Shown: one piece after another, positions 50,265 through 59,219 of the stretch
How the letters are laid out: the number at the start of each line of letters is the position of its first letter
Position numbering within the stretch: position 1 is the first letter of the stretch
Source of the DNA: Streptomyces sp. NBC_01298
GTDB taxonomy: Bacteria; Actinomycetota; Actinomycetes; Streptomycetales; Streptomycetaceae
Reading direction: 5' to 3'
Assembly: GCF_035978755.1 (NCBI RefSeq)
Contig: NZ_CP108414.1
Span: forward strand, 3,472,001-3,536,000
Length of the DNA stretch: 64,000 bases
Notes under the pieces: model-generated
The model's database searches: none
Told to the model about the DNA's origin: nothing
The model's input: the letters and a program-made list of their open reading frames with translations, nothing else
Program-made: the position numbers and the translations under genes

Positions 50265-52714
50265 GTCACGAGACCCTCAACACGCAGGACACGCACGGCA
50301 AACACGGCAAGCACGGCGGCCCCGCCGGACCCGGACCCGGCACCGGTGGCCCCGGCAGGCAGGGCGCACTCGCCGTCTGGCTCCGCGACCTGCGCCTCGG
50401 TGTCCGCTTCGCCTTCGGCGGCGGCCGCCAGGGCTGGACCCGTACCCTCCTCACCGGCCTGGGCGTCGGCCTCGGCGTCGCCCTGCTGCTCGTCACCAGC
50501 GCGGTCCCCAGCGCCCTGGCCGCCCGTGACGCGCGCGCCGCCGCCCGCCAGACCTTCACCTCGCCCACCGCCGAGCAGCCCGGCCGCGACACGCTGCTGA
50601 TCACCGACGTGAACCAGACCTACCGCGCCTACGGGGTCGACGGCCGGCTCGTGCAGCCCGAGGGCCCGGACGCCCCACTGCCCCCGGGCGTGAAGAAGTT
50701 CCCCGGCGCCGGCGAACTGGTCGTCTCCCCCGCCCTCGACAAGCTGATGAAGACGGACGAGGGGAAGCTGCTGCGCGACCGCCTCGACGGGAAGATCGTC
50801 GGGACCATCGGCGAAGCGGGCCTGGTGGGCCCCGGCGACCTCTACTTCTACGCGGGCAGCGACCGGCTCCCCGCGCTCCAGAAGGAGGCGCCGAACTACA
50901 TCCAGCGGGTCACGACCTTCGAGAACACCCAGGAGAAGGAGGCCCTCGACCCGGTCCTCACCCTCCTCGTGGTGCTCACCTTCGTGGCCCTGCTCATGCC
51001 GGTCGCCGTGTTCATCGGCGCCGCCGTCCGCTTCGGCGGCGACCGCCGCGACCGCCGGCTCGCCGCCCTGCGCCTGGTCGGCGCCGACGGCCGGATGGTC
51101 CGCCGGATCGCCGCGGGCGAGGCCGCCGCCGGATCGCTGATCGGCCTGGCGCTGGGCGCCGGCTTCTTCCTCGCCGCCCGCCAACTGGCCCCGGCCATGG
51201 ACCTCTACCAGCGCAGCGTCTTCCCCTCCGACCTCAATCCGGCGCCCTGGCTGGCCGCGCTCATCGCGCTGGCCGTGCCCGCCGCGGCCGTCGCCGTGAC
51301 CCTGTTCGCCCTGCGCGGCGTCGTCATCGAGCCGCTCGGCGTGGTCCGTACGACGACCCCGGCCAAGCGCCGGATCTGGTGGCGGCTGCTGCTCCCGCTG
51401 GCCGGACTCGGCCTGCTGGCCCCCCTGATCGGCAAGGGCAACGACAGCGGACAGTTCAACCAGTGGCAGGTCTCGGGCGGCGTGGTCCTGCTCCTCGTTG
51501 GCATCACCGTCCTGCTCCCCTGGGTGCTGGAACGGGTCGTCGGCCGGATCGGCGGCGCGGGCCCCGTCTCCTGGCAGCTGGCCGCCCGCCGGCTCCAGCT
51601 CACCAGTGGAAGCTCCGCCCGGCTGGTCAACGGCATCGCCGTCGCGGTCGCCGGAGCCATCGCCCTGCAGATGCTCTTCGCCACCACCGAGGACTCGTAC
51701 ACCCGCGAGACCGGCCACGACCCCTCCCGGGCTTCGATCTCCGTCCTGCAGCGCACCCGCGGCGGCGGCGAGGCCGTCGCCCAGGTGCTGGCCGGGACCA
51801 AGGGCGTCACCCAGGCCATCGCGCAGTCCTCGACCAATGCCGGGCGCAGCCCGGACATGAGCTACTCGGACACGGCGATCTCGGTGACGACCGGCACCTG
51901 CGCGGCCCTCAAGGAGTTCGCGGTGCTGCCCTCCTGCAAGGAGGGCGACGCCTTCGTCATCGGCGGCCCCACCCAGTCCGAGGGCATGACCGGCGACAGC
52001 GCCAAGCCGGGCGAGAAGCTGTTCGCCGGAAACATCTTCCAAGACAATGAGGACGACCACACCAAGCCGGTCGCCTGGACCGTGCCCGCCGACGCCCGGA
52101 CCGTGCAGCCCCGCAAGGGCCCCATGGGCGAGACGTTGACCGGACTGCTGGTCACCCCGGCCGCCGCCCCGCAGGGCATGGGGGGCTACCAGTCCTCCCA
52201 GGTCTACGTGAAGCTGGACCCGAAGGTGCCCGACGCGCTGGAGCTGGCCCGCACCGCCGCCTTCAAGGCCGACCCGATGTCCGTCCCCATGACGATCCAG
52301 GCCACCGCGGTCAACGACCGCTTCGCCTCCATCCGGACCGGCCTGTTCGTGGGCGCCGCCCTGCTGCTGATGCTGATCGGCGCCAGCCTGCTGGTCTCCC
52401 AGCTGGAGCAGCTGCGCGAGCGCAAGCAACTGCTGTCGGCGCTGGTCGCCTTCGGCACCAAGCGCTCCACGCTCAGCTTCTCCGTGCTGTGGCAGACCGC
52501 CATCCCGATCGGTCTGGGCCTGGCCCTGGCCACGGTGGTCGGGCTCGCGCTCGGCATCGTGCTGCTGCAGATGACGGGCTCCACCATCACGATCAACTGG
52601 ACCGCGGTCCTGGGGATGGTCGGCATCGGCGGCGGCGTGGCCGTCCTGGTGACCCTGCTCAGCCTGCCGCCGCTGCTCCGCCTGATGCGCCCGGACGGGC
52701 TGCGCACGGAGTAA
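50261..52714 (+). CDS. FtsX-like ABC transporter permease
   Basis: An 817-residue permease with two FtsX halves. A His/Gly-rich head (about 30 residues) precedes helix 1 (TLLTGLGVGLGVALLLVTSA) and a large extracytoplasmic region (about 80-225). A three-helix FtsX core with RRDRRLAALRLVGADGRMVR as the coupling motif follows. The second half has its own outer region and C-terminal core with RERKQLLSALVAFGTKRSTL. It works with the ATPase encoded just before; the two overlap by four bases. The length is typical for MacB-like double permeases. It ends 33 bases before the convergent oxyR. Confidence 0.94.
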   Translation: MSHETLNTQDTHGKHGKHGGPAGPGPGTGGPGRQGALAVWLRDLRLGVRFAFGGGRQGWTRTLLTGLGVGLGVALLLVTSAVPSALAARDARAAARQTFTSPTAEQPGRDTLLITDVNQTYRAYGVDGRLVQPEGPDAPLPPGVKKFPGAGELVVSPALDKLMKTDEGKLLRDRLDGKIVGTIGEAGLVGPGDLYFYAGSDRLPALQKEAPNYIQRVTTFENTQEKEALDPVLTLLVVLTFVALLMPVAVFIGAAVRFGGDRRDRRLAALRLVGADGRMVRRIAAGEAAAGSLIGLALGAGFFLAARQLAPAMDLYQRSVFPSDLNPAPWLAALIALAVPAAAVAVTLFALRGVVIEPLGVVRTTTPAKRRIWWRLLLPLAGLGLLAPLIGKGNDSGQFNQWQVSGGVVLLLVGITVLLPWVLERVVGRIGGAGPVSWQLAARRLQLTSGSSARLVNGIAVAVAGAIALQMLFATTEDSYTRETGHDPSRASISVLQRTRGGGEAVAQVLAGTKGVTQAIAQSSTNAGRSPDMSYSDTAISVTTGTCAALKEFAVLPSCKEGDAFVIGGPTQSEGMTGDSAKPGEKLFAGNIFQDNEDDHTKPVAWTVPADARTVQPRKGPMGETLTGLLVTPAAAPQGMGGYQSSQVYVKLDPKVPDALELARTAAFKADPMSVPMTIQATAVNDRFASIRTGLFVGAALLLMLIGASLLVSQLEQLRERKQLLSALVAFGTKRSTLSFSVLWQTAIPIGLGLALATVVGLALGIVLLQMTGSTITINWTAVLGMVGIGGGVAVLVTLLSLPPLLRLMRPDGLRTE

Positions 52715-52747
52715 CCCGCCGGATCCGCGATGCCGTACGTCCGCTCC

Positions 52748-53707
52748 TCAGTCCGTCAGCCAGACGGGGAGCGGGCGTACGGCTTCGCGCAGGGCGTCGG
52801 CCACGGCGCGGAACTCCTCCGCGCGGGCCGTTCCCGTCCGCATGGCCAGCGCGATCCGCCGCGAGGGCGCCGGTTCGGCGAAGTAGCCCGTGGCCAGGTG
52901 CTCGTTGCGGGCGGTCTCCAGGCGCAGCGCGGTGCGCGGCAGCAGCGTGACGCCGAGTCCCCCGGCGACCAGTTGTACGAGGGTGGACAGCCCGGCGGCG
53001 GTCGTGGTGACGTCCGCCCCGGCGACGCGTCCCGCGTCGTGGCAGATGTCGAGGGCCTGGTCGCGCAGGCAGTGCCCTTCGTCGAGCAGGAGCAGCCGCA
53101 GACCGCGCAGTTCCTCGCGCGGGATGTCCCTGCGGCCGGCGAGCGGATGGTCGCGCGGCGCGAGCAGGACGAAGTCCTCGTCGAAGAGCGGCAGTTCGGT
53201 GACCCCCGGCACCCCGAGCGGTACGGCGAGCAGCAGCAGGTCGAGCCGTCCGCCGGCCAGCCCTTCGAGCAGCGAGGCCGTCTGCTCCTCGTGTACCTGG
53301 AGGTCGAGGCGGGGGTAGCGGCGGTGGAAGAGCCCGAGCACGGTCGGCAGCAGGTACGGGGCCACGGTGGGGATCACCCCGAACCGCAGCGCCCCGGTGA
53401 AGGGGGCCCGTACCGCCTCGGCCTCCTCGAGCAGCCCGCCCATCGCGTCGAGCACGGCCCGCGCGCGGGCCGCGATCCGCTCCCCGGCGGGCGTGAGCAG
53501 CACCTTGCGGGTGGTCCGCTCCAGCAGCCGCACCCCGAGCGCCTCCTCCAGCGCGGACACGGCCCCGGAGAGCGCGGGCTGACTCATCCCGATGGCGGCG
53601 GCCGCGTCCCGGAAGTGCAGGTGCTCGGCCACGGCGGCGAAGGCCCTCAGCTGGGCGAGCGTCGCCTGCTTCGTTCCTCTACGGCCCAGGCCATGTCCCA
53701 CAGCCAC
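52748..53707 (-). CDS. oxyR: OxyR-type LysR regulator
   Basis: A 319-residue LysR protein. The N-terminal HTH (ATLAQLRAFAAVAEHLHFRD, AIGMSQPALSGAVSALEEAL) is followed by a regulatory domain with the redox cysteines Cys213 and Cys222 in GHCLRDQALDIC, the arrangement of OxyR, where peroxide forms a disulfide. The divergent ahpC-ahpD operon is its natural target. I chose the GTG at 53707, with GGAGG nine bases upstream; the open frame extends to 53818 without a ribosome site. It converges with the FtsX gene. Confidence 0.95.
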   Translation of the reverse strand: MAVGHGLGRRGTKQATLAQLRAFAAVAEHLHFRDAAAAIGMSQPALSGAVSALEEALGVRLLERTTRKVLLTPAGERIAARARAVLDAMGGLLEEAEAVRAPFTGALRFGVIPTVAPYLLPTVLGLFHRRYPRLDLQVHEEQTASLLEGLAGGRLDLLLLAVPLGVPGVTELPLFDEDFVLLAPRDHPLAGRRDIPREELRGLRLLLLDEGHCLRDQALDICHDAGRVAGADVTTTAAGLSTLVQLVAGGLGVTLLPRTALRLETARNEHLATGYFAEPAPSRRIALAMRTGTARAEEFRAVADALREAVRPLPVWLTD

Positions 53708-53841
53708 TGATAGGTACCTCCGATCACTTGGCACCAGAGTAGCTATTTCTGCAATCAATGCCGCTGTGTCAGCATGTGAGACACGTCCAACCCCCCGGAA
53801 AGCCCTCAAAAAGGTCACTTTCCTCTGCGCAAGGAGAGCAC
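53708..53841. promoter_or_regulatory. oxyR-ahpC divergent regulatory region
   Basis: A 134-base region between divergent oxyR and ahpC, noticeably richer in A and T than its surroundings (GTAGCTATTTCTGCAATCAA). It holds TAGCTA, a short palindrome of the ATAG/CTAT kind seen in OxyR sites, but I cannot place the -35 or -10 boxes with confidence. AAGGAGA before the ahpC GTG is its ribosome site. Confidence 0.55.
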
Positions 53842-54396
53842 GTGCTCACTGTCGGCGACCAGTTCCCCACCTACGACCTGACCGCCTGCGTCTCGCTGGA
53901 GGCCGGAGCCGAGTTCGCGCAGATCGACCACAAGACCTACGAGGGCAAGTGGAAGATCATGTTCTCCTGGCCGCTCGACTTCACCTTCGTGTGCCCGACC
54001 GAGATCGCCGCCTTCGGGAAGCTGAACGAGGAGTTCGCCGACCGTGACGCCCAGATCCTCGGCTTCTCGCTCGACTCCGAGTACGTCCACCACGCCTGGC
54101 GCAAGGACCACGCCGACCTGCGCGACCTGCCCTTCCCGATGATGTCCGACATCAAGCGCGAGCTCTGCGCCGACCTCGGCATCCTCGGTTCGGACGGTCT
54201 GCCGATGCGCGCCGTCTTCATCGTGGACCCGAACAACGAGATCCAGTTCTCCATGGTGACCGCCGGTTCCGTCGGCCGGAACCCCAAGGAGGTCCTGCGG
54301 GTCCTCGACGCCCTGCAGACCGACGAGCTGTGCCCCTGCAACTGGACCAAGGGCGACAGCACCATCGACGCCGGCGCGCTGCTGGCCGGTGAGTGA
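53842..54396 (+). CDS. ahpC: alkyl hydroperoxide reductase, peroxiredoxin AhpC
   Basis: A 184-residue typical two-cysteine peroxiredoxin. Peroxidatic Cys51 is in FVCPTE and the resolving Cys is Cys164 or Cys166 in DELCPCNW; the extra Cys in the CPC pair is characteristic of actinobacterial AhpC proteins that use AhpD. It reduces peroxides and is restored by AhpD. A GTG start with AAGGAGA upstream. The downstream ahpD follows four bases after its stop and is translated from the same message. Probably activated by OxyR. Confidence 0.98.
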   Translation: MLTVGDQFPTYDLTACVSLEAGAEFAQIDHKTYEGKWKIMFSWPLDFTFVCPTEIAAFGKLNEEFADRDAQILGFSLDSEYVHHAWRKDHADLRDLPFPMMSDIKRELCADLGILGSDGLPMRAVFIVDPNNEIQFSMVTAGSVGRNPKEVLRVLDALQTDELCPCNWTKGDSTIDAGALLAGE

Positions 54397-54400
54397 GCGC

Positions 54401-54940
54401 ATGTCCCTCGACTCCCTCAAGTCCGCCCTGCCGGACTTCGCCAAGGACCTGAAGCTCAACCTCGGCTCGGTCATCGGCAACCAGGACACCCTGACGCGGC
54501 AGCAGCTGTGGGGCACCGTCCTGTCCTGCGCCATCGCGGCCCGTTCCCCGCGCGTCCTGGGTGAGCTGGAGCCGGAGGCCAAGGCGGCCCTGTCTCCCGA
54601 GGCGTACACGGCCGCGAAGTCCGCCGCCGCGATCATGGCGATGAACAACGTCTTCTACCGCACCCGCCACCTGCTCTCCGACCCGGAGTACGGCACCCTG
54701 CGCGCGGGCCTGCGGATGAACGTCATCGGCAACCCCGGTGTGGAGAAGGTCGACTTCGAGCTCTGGTGCCTCGCCGTCTCCGCGATCAACGGCTGCGGCC
54801 AGTGCCTCGACTCGCACGAGCAGGTCCTGCGCAAGGCCGGCGTGGACCGCGAGTCGGTCCAGGAGGCCTTCAAGATCGCCTCGGTGATCCAGGCCGTGGC
54901 CGTCACCCTCGACTCCGAGGCCGTGCTCGCGGGCGTGTGA
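54401..54940 (+). CDS. ahpD: alkyl hydroperoxidase AhpD
   Basis: A 179-residue all-helical protein in which Glu120, Cys132, Cys135 and His139 (CGQCLDSH) form the active site. It reduces AhpC and links it to lipoyl-type electron donors. GGTGAG lies upstream of the ATG; a GTG at 54389 would add four residues overlapping ahpC. The length and all catalytic residues are as expected. Confidence 0.97.
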   Translation: MSLDSLKSALPDFAKDLKLNLGSVIGNQDTLTRQQLWGTVLSCAIAARSPRVLGELEPEAKAALSPEAYTAAKSAAAIMAMNNVFYRTRHLLSDPEYGTLRAGLRMNVIGNPGVEKVDFELWCLAVSAINGCGQCLDSHEQVLRKAGVDRESVQEAFKIASVIQAVAVTLDSEAVLAGV

Positions 54941-54956
54941 CACCCCGAGCACGATG

Positions 54957-54995
54957 AAGGGCCCCCGCAGCCGCGCCGGCAGCGGGGGCCCTTTT
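54957..54995. terminator. terminator after ahpD
   Basis: AAGGGCCCCCGC and GCGGGGGCCCTT form a 12-bp stem followed by TTTT. It also serves the convergent gene at 55032. Confidence 0.9.
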
Positions 54996-55031
54996 GCCGA
55001 CGGCGGCTCAGGCAGGACCCCAAGGGGCGTC

Positions 55032-55733
55032 CTAGCGCCGCAGCGAAGCCATCAGGCTCCGCATGTCCTCGACCATCGCCGCCTCGATCGCGTCCACGTC
55101 GACTTCCAAGCCCTCCCCTTCGCCGCGGTACCACTCCACGGTCAGGGTGAAGACCGCCCCGCCGTCCAGCACCGTCAGCCGGTCCCCGTCGGCCCCGTAG
55201 CTCCGGTCGAGCACCGCGCGGTCGCCCAGGCCCGGTACCTGCCGCCGCTCCCCGGGGTCCATCCGCAGATAGGCACTGACCCCGGGGCCGGTGGCGAACT
55301 CGGGCCCGGGGTCGGTCTTCTTGTGCAGCTCGACGAGCAAGTGGGCCCCGTACGAGACGGACGCCTTCTCGTAATCGATGCCGAACCGGCATGACGCCCA
55401 GTCCTGCGCGGGGCTCGTGCCGCGGCCGTTCTCGTAGTCCTCGAAGCTCCCGTCCGCGACCTGGCCGAGCATCTTGAGCGGGGCATCCCGGCACAAGGTC
55501 TCGGTGTGCCTGTAGTCGATGCGCGGTGCGTCGGCGAAGCGTTCCTGCACGGCCAGCGTGCCCGCCCAGACCGCCGAGGACAGCACCACCCCGCCCAGCG
55601 CCCACAGCCACGGCCCGCGCGTGCCCCGTACGCGCTCCCGCTCCTGCTCGCCCGCGCCCGGGAGGCCCTCGGCGGCCCCCTCCGACCCGGTCGCCGTACG
55701 CCAGTCACCGTCGATCTCGGGCTCGCCGATCAT
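55032..55733 (-). CDS. anchored protein of unknown function, paralogue A
   Basis: A 233-residue protein with an N-terminal cytoplasmic stretch, a single membrane helix (about 43-62) and an extracytoplasmic domain. It shares with the next gene MI.EPE.DG at the start, a helix after a basic-aromatic stretch, HK.TDP.PEF, VPGLG.RA, LAVLDGGAVFT-type sequence and the end A..AMV.DM..LM..L. Cys80 and Cys113 could pair. I do not recognise a known domain. It is the last gene of a three-gene minus-strand cluster behind the AI-2E gene. Confidence 0.75.
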   Translation of the reverse strand: MIGEPEIDGDWRTATGSEGAAEGLPGAGEQERERVRGTRGPWLWALGGVVLSSAVWAGTLAVQERFADAPRIDYRHTETLCRDAPLKMLGQVADGSFEDYENGRGTSPAQDWASCRFGIDYEKASVSYGAHLLVELHKKTDPGPEFATGPGVSAYLRMDPGERRQVPGLGDRAVLDRSYGADGDRLTVLDGGAVFTLTVEWYRGEGEGLEVDVDAIEAAMVEDMRSLMASLRR

Positions 55734-55772
55734 CCCCGTGTCCCCCGCCCCCGCGCTCCCGCGCCCCCGGAA

Positions 55773-56540
55773 CTACTGGTGCAGCGCCTTCATCAGGCCG
55801 TGCATGTCGTCGATCATCGCAGCCTGGACCGCGTCCGAGTCGGGCTTCGGCGGATCTTGCGGGGGCCCGGAGTCGGGGATCGGATCGCCGTCGCCGTCGA
55901 ACGTGTCCGGGCCGTACGACCACACCGTCACATCCATGGTGAACACCGCGCCCCCGTCGAGGACGGCGAGCCGCCACGACTGCTCGTACTCCGTCTCCCA
56001 GATCAGCGCCCGCTCCCCGAGCCCCGGCACCGAACGCGGCTCCGCGCTGCTCAGGCCGCTCCAGCCCGCGGGCGCGGGATTCGCGCCGAACTCCGGCGCG
56101 GGGTCGGTCCGTTTGTGCAGGGACATCGAGGTCTGGATCTGGTACTCCAGCCGGGACCCGCTCTCGGAGGGCTCCCTCGGGATGCTCAGCTGGCAGTACG
56201 CCTGGTCCACTCCCGGGTGCTCGAACAGTTTCGGGGTGGGGTTCCACTGGATCACCTCGGCCAGCCGGGCCAGCGTGGGCAGCTTCGCCGAGTCACACAG
56301 ACTCGCGGGCAGCCCGTACCGCAGGGGCGGCCGGTCGTCCTGCGGGGCCGCGGCCCACCAGGCGCCCGCCCACAGCAGGGAGGCCGTCAGGGCCCCGCCC
56401 AGCGCCCAGCGCCAGGGGCGGCGGGCCGGTGCCGGGGCACCCCCGTAGTACTCGTGCCCCTCCGGCCCCTCCGGCCCCCCAGGCCTTTCCGGCCCCGGTA
56501 TGCCGGACGAGCCGCCGTCGAACTCAGGCTCCGTTATCAC
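55773..56540 (-). CDS. anchored protein of unknown function, paralogue B
   Basis: A 255-residue paralogue of the following gene with the same layout: cytoplasmic Gly/Pro-rich head, membrane helix (about 45-65) and outer domain. Two cysteines (LCDSAK, AYCQLS) are in matching places. Its GTG start lies inside the end of the AI-2E transporter gene (17-base overlap), so translation is probably coupled. The next paralogue follows after 39 bases. Function unknown. Confidence 0.75.
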   Translation of the reverse strand: MITEPEFDGGSSGIPGPERPGGPEGPEGHEYYGGAPAPARRPWRWALGGALTASLLWAGAWWAAAPQDDRPPLRYGLPASLCDSAKLPTLARLAEVIQWNPTPKLFEHPGVDQAYCQLSIPREPSESGSRLEYQIQTSMSLHKRTDPAPEFGANPAPAGWSGLSSAEPRSVPGLGERALIWETEYEQSWRLAVLDGGAVFTMDVTVWSYGPDTFDGDGDPIPDSGPPQDPPKPDSDAVQAAMIDDMHGLMKALHQ

Positions 56541-57942
56541 CCGTACGTGTCTCCTCCGCCTCGAATGCCGTCTGGCCCAGGGCCGTCGCCCCGTGCGGCC
56601 CGGGGCCGACCGGGGAGTGCCCGTGGTGGAGCTGTTCCCGCGAGTAGGCCCTCAGGTAGCCGACCACGGTGTTGGTGACGGCGACCAGCGGGACGGCGAC
56701 CACCGCGCCTCCGATGCCGGCGATCATTCCGCCGGCCGCCACCGAGAGGACCACCGCGAGCGGGTGGACCCGTACCGCCCGGCCCAGGATGAAGGGCTGG
56801 AGCACGTGGCCCTCGATCTGCTGCACGGCCAGCACCACCAGCAGCACCATCAGCGCGGTGAACGGCCCCTGGGTCACCAGGGCCACGACCACCGCGAGGG
56901 CGCCGCTTATCACCGCGCCGACGAGCGGGATGAAGGCGAACAGGAAGATGAAGACGGCGAGCGGCACGGCCATCGTCACGTCGAGGAAGTAGAGCCCCAG
57001 GCCGATGAACACGGCGTCGATGAGGGCCACCAGGACCGTGCCGCGCACGTACGCCGTCAGAGTGCGCCAGGCGCGCGGACCGGCGCCGGCGACTCCGGGG
57101 CGGGCGGCGGCGGGGAGCAGGCCCATGGACCAGGTCCAGATGCGCTTGCCGTCGTAGAGCAGGAAGAGCGTGGAGAACATCGCGAGCAGCATGCCCGTCA
57201 GGACCTCGACGAGGACCGTGACGCCTTGCAGGCCGGCGGAGGTGATCTGCTCGGTGTTGGTGCCGATGGTCTCGCTGAGGTTCTTGGCGATCTCGTTGAT
57301 CTGCTTCTCGGTCACGTGGAACGGACTGTCCAGCGCGGCGAGTTTGAGGTCGTTGATGCCCTCGCGCAGCCGGGCGGAGAGGTCGTCGAGGTTGTCCATG
57401 ACCTGCCAGACCACGAACCAGCCGACCAGCCCGATGACCACGAACCCGAGGATCGCGGTGACGGCCGTGGCCAGCCCCCGGGGCATCCCGAGCCGGCGCA
57501 GCCGGACCACGAAGGGCTGGAGCAGCGCGGTCACCAGGAGGGCGGCGGCGAAGGCGAGGACGACCAGGCGGACTTCGCTGATGACCCGCATCAGGACCCA
57601 GAGCATCCCGGCGAGCAGCAGCAGCCGCCAGCTCGCCTCGGCGGCGACGCGCACGCCCCACGGGATGACGGACACGGGGTCGGGGCGCACGGGTCCGGTG
57701 TGGCCGGCGTGGCCGGCGTGTTCGGCGCCCGGGGCCGCGGGTGGCGGGACGGAGGGCGCCGGGGAGGCGGCGGGCGGGGAGGCCGGGGAACCGGGGGCGG
57801 CCGGGGGCGAGGCCGGGCCCCGCCCGGGGGCCGGCAGGTCGCCGGAGGTCTCGGCCTCGACCTCGGCACGCCGCTCCGCGAGCCGGGTCTCCACGTCGCT
57901 CAGCCTCTTGCCGAGCCGGCCGAGCCAGCCTGTCTTCGCCAT
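56524..57942 (-). CDS. AI-2E family transporter
   Basis: A 472-residue membrane protein of the AI-2E/TqsA-like family with about eight helices. A Pro/Ala/Ser-rich head of about 115 residues precedes the first helices. The conserved mid part (LFLLYDGKRIWTWSMGLLP), then LIDAVFIGLGLYFLDV, FIFLFAFIPLVGAVISGALA and QQIEGHVLQPFILGRAVRVH are family hallmarks. Members export signals or ions (some are Na+/H+ antiporters); the substrate here is unknown. GGAAGGGA before the ATG at 57942 sets the start; a frame to 58026 would add an Arg-rich head. Confidence 0.94.
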   Translation of the reverse strand: MAKTGWLGRLGKRLSDVETRLAERRAEVEAETSGDLPAPGRGPASPPAAPGSPASPPAASPAPSVPPPAAPGAEHAGHAGHTGPVRPDPVSVIPWGVRVAAEASWRLLLLAGMLWVLMRVISEVRLVVLAFAAALLVTALLQPFVVRLRRLGMPRGLATAVTAILGFVVIGLVGWFVVWQVMDNLDDLSARLREGINDLKLAALDSPFHVTEKQINEIAKNLSETIGTNTEQITSAGLQGVTVLVEVLTGMLLAMFSTLFLLYDGKRIWTWSMGLLPAAARPGVAGAGPRAWRTLTAYVRGTVLVALIDAVFIGLGLYFLDVTMAVPLAVFIFLFAFIPLVGAVISGALAVVVALVTQGPFTALMVLLVVLAVQQIEGHVLQPFILGRAVRVHPLAVVLSVAAGGMIAGIGGAVVAVPLVAVTNTVVGYLRAYSREQLHHGHSPVGPGPHGATALGQTAFEAEETRTGDNGA

Positions 57943-58015
57943 GTCGTTCCCTTCCCCCCGCCCTGGACCGCGCGTCCGCGCGCCGGGGCACGCCTCGAAA
58001 GACCGTACACGCGAG

Positions 58016-58046
58016 GAGCCCCGCACCGTAGGACGGTGCGGGGCTC
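58016..58046 (-). terminator. terminator of the transglycosylase-like gene
   Basis: GAGCCCCGCACCGT and its perfect complement form a 14-bp stem with a three-base loop, about 40 bases after the stop codon on the minus strand and before the AI-2E gene. Confidence 0.9.
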
Positions 58047-58086
58047 TTCGAGGTTGAGGCGCGCGGGGCGCTCTCGCACCCGCGGC

Positions 58087-58782
58087 TTAGTAGAAGTTGT
58101 TGGCCTGGTGGAAGCTCCAGGCCGCACACGGGCTGCCGTACCGCTTGTTCATGTAGTTCAGGCCCCACTCGATCTGCGTGGCGGGGTTGGTGCGCCAGTC
58201 CGCGCCGGCCGAGGCCATCTTCGAACCGGGGAGGGCCTGGACGAGGCCGTAGGCACCCGAGGAGGCGTTCACGGCACGGTAGTTCCAGGTGGATTCCTGG
58301 TTGATGATCTTGGAGAAGCACGACCACTGCCCCGCCGGGACCATCTGCTGGGCGATCGCCTTGACCTGGGCCACCGTGTACGAGGCCTGCGGCGCGAAGG
58401 AGGAACCGTCGCGGGAGGTGGAACGGCTGGCGGCCTGCTCCTTCTCCTCGCGCTCCTTCTTCGCCTTCTCGTCCGCGGCCTTCTGCGCCTCGGCCTTCTT
58501 CGACTTGGCGTCGGAGGCGGCCTGGATGCGGGCCGCTTCCTCCGCCGAGCGCTTGGCGTCGGAGTCGGCGGCGTGCGCGATGGAGTCGGCCTGCTGCGTC
58601 AGGGACGCGTTCTGGACCTGCGCCTGCTCGCCGACCGGGATGTCAGTGAGGAGCGTCCCGGACGCGGTCGTCTCGAGATCGTTCGAGGCGGGGTCGCCAG
58701 TGGCAACACCCACGACGGCGCCGACGGTGGTGACGGCAGTGGCCGAAGCCACCGCGAATCCCCGAACCGAGATCCGGCTCAC
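58087..58782 (-). CDS. secreted transglycosylase-like (SLT/lysozyme-fold) protein
   Basis: A 231-residue exported protein. The signal peptide (to about GVVGVATG) is followed by an Ala/Lys/Glu-rich coiled coil (about 75-135; KSKKAEAQKAADEKAKKERE) and a C-terminal lysozyme-like domain (about 145-231) with the catalytic-type Glu in IINQESTWNY, YGLVQALPGSKM and the end WSFHQANNFY. It would cleave or remodel peptidoglycan at the cell surface. I chose the GTG at 58782 because GGAAGGA lies seven bases upstream; an ATG at 58851 would hide the signal peptide. Confidence 0.9.
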   Translation of the reverse strand: MSRISVRGFAVASATAVTTVGAVVGVATGDPASNDLETTASGTLLTDIPVGEQAQVQNASLTQQADSIAHAADSDAKRSAEEAARIQAASDAKSKKAEAQKAADEKAKKEREEKEQAASRSTSRDGSSFAPQASYTVAQVKAIAQQMVPAGQWSCFSKIINQESTWNYRAVNASSGAYGLVQALPGSKMASAGADWRTNPATQIEWGLNYMNKRYGSPCAAWSFHQANNFY

Positions 58783-59112
58783 ACGGTTTCCTTCCAGCAG
58801 CGTCCGCAGTGACTGCGCGGGCGCAATAGTGCCCTTGACGCTGGCCTCCATGATGGTGCGGTCACTGGAGGCGCGGGCCCGTGGGCAACTCCCTTGCGGG
58901 AGTGCCGCGTGATGCTCCGGGCGGCATACGGCGAACGATTGTGGAGTTAGCGGTGGTGCGCGCATCTCACGGGAGATACAGGTGTGCCGTATGCGGGGCC
59001 TGACGGAAAACAGACTCTGCCGGACCCCGACGCCGGAGGGCAATTCATCGTTGCGTGGGAAAGGTCACACCTGGCATGTCGCCGCTGGTTCCGGCAAACC
59101 CCTGTGCACGGA
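58783..59112 (-). promoter_or_regulatory. long 5' region of the transglycosylase gene
   Basis: About 330 bases without a gene before the transglycosylase start. It holds a 6-bp hairpin with a GCAA tetraloop on the minus strand (58903-58888) and a TTTTCC/GCATACGG stretch further up. I looked for the conserved parts of the c-di-AMP (ydaO) riboswitch that often lies before Streptomyces cell-wall lytic genes and did not find them. Confidence 0.35.
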
Positions 59113-59155
59113 GGCGCCGCCCGGCTAGGCTCTCTGGCCTTTGCCGGGCGGCGCC
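59113..59155 (-). terminator. terminator of the PhoH-like gene
   Basis: GGCGCCGCCCGGC and GCCGGGCGGCGCC form a perfect 13-bp stem, with an AGGC/GCCT inner stem, about 65 bases after the PhoH stop on the minus strand. Confidence 0.88.
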
Positions 59156-59219
59156 AACTCACCTTCCCGCTATGGGTGTTTTACCTGGTTTGCGGCCCGT
59201 GCGGCCGGCGCGCCGGGCC

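Noticed and set aside
58783..59160. c-di-AMP riboswitch before the transglycosylase gene
   Set aside because: Conserved boxes not found on the minus strand; hairpin at 59113-59155 is the terminator of the preceding PhoH gene.
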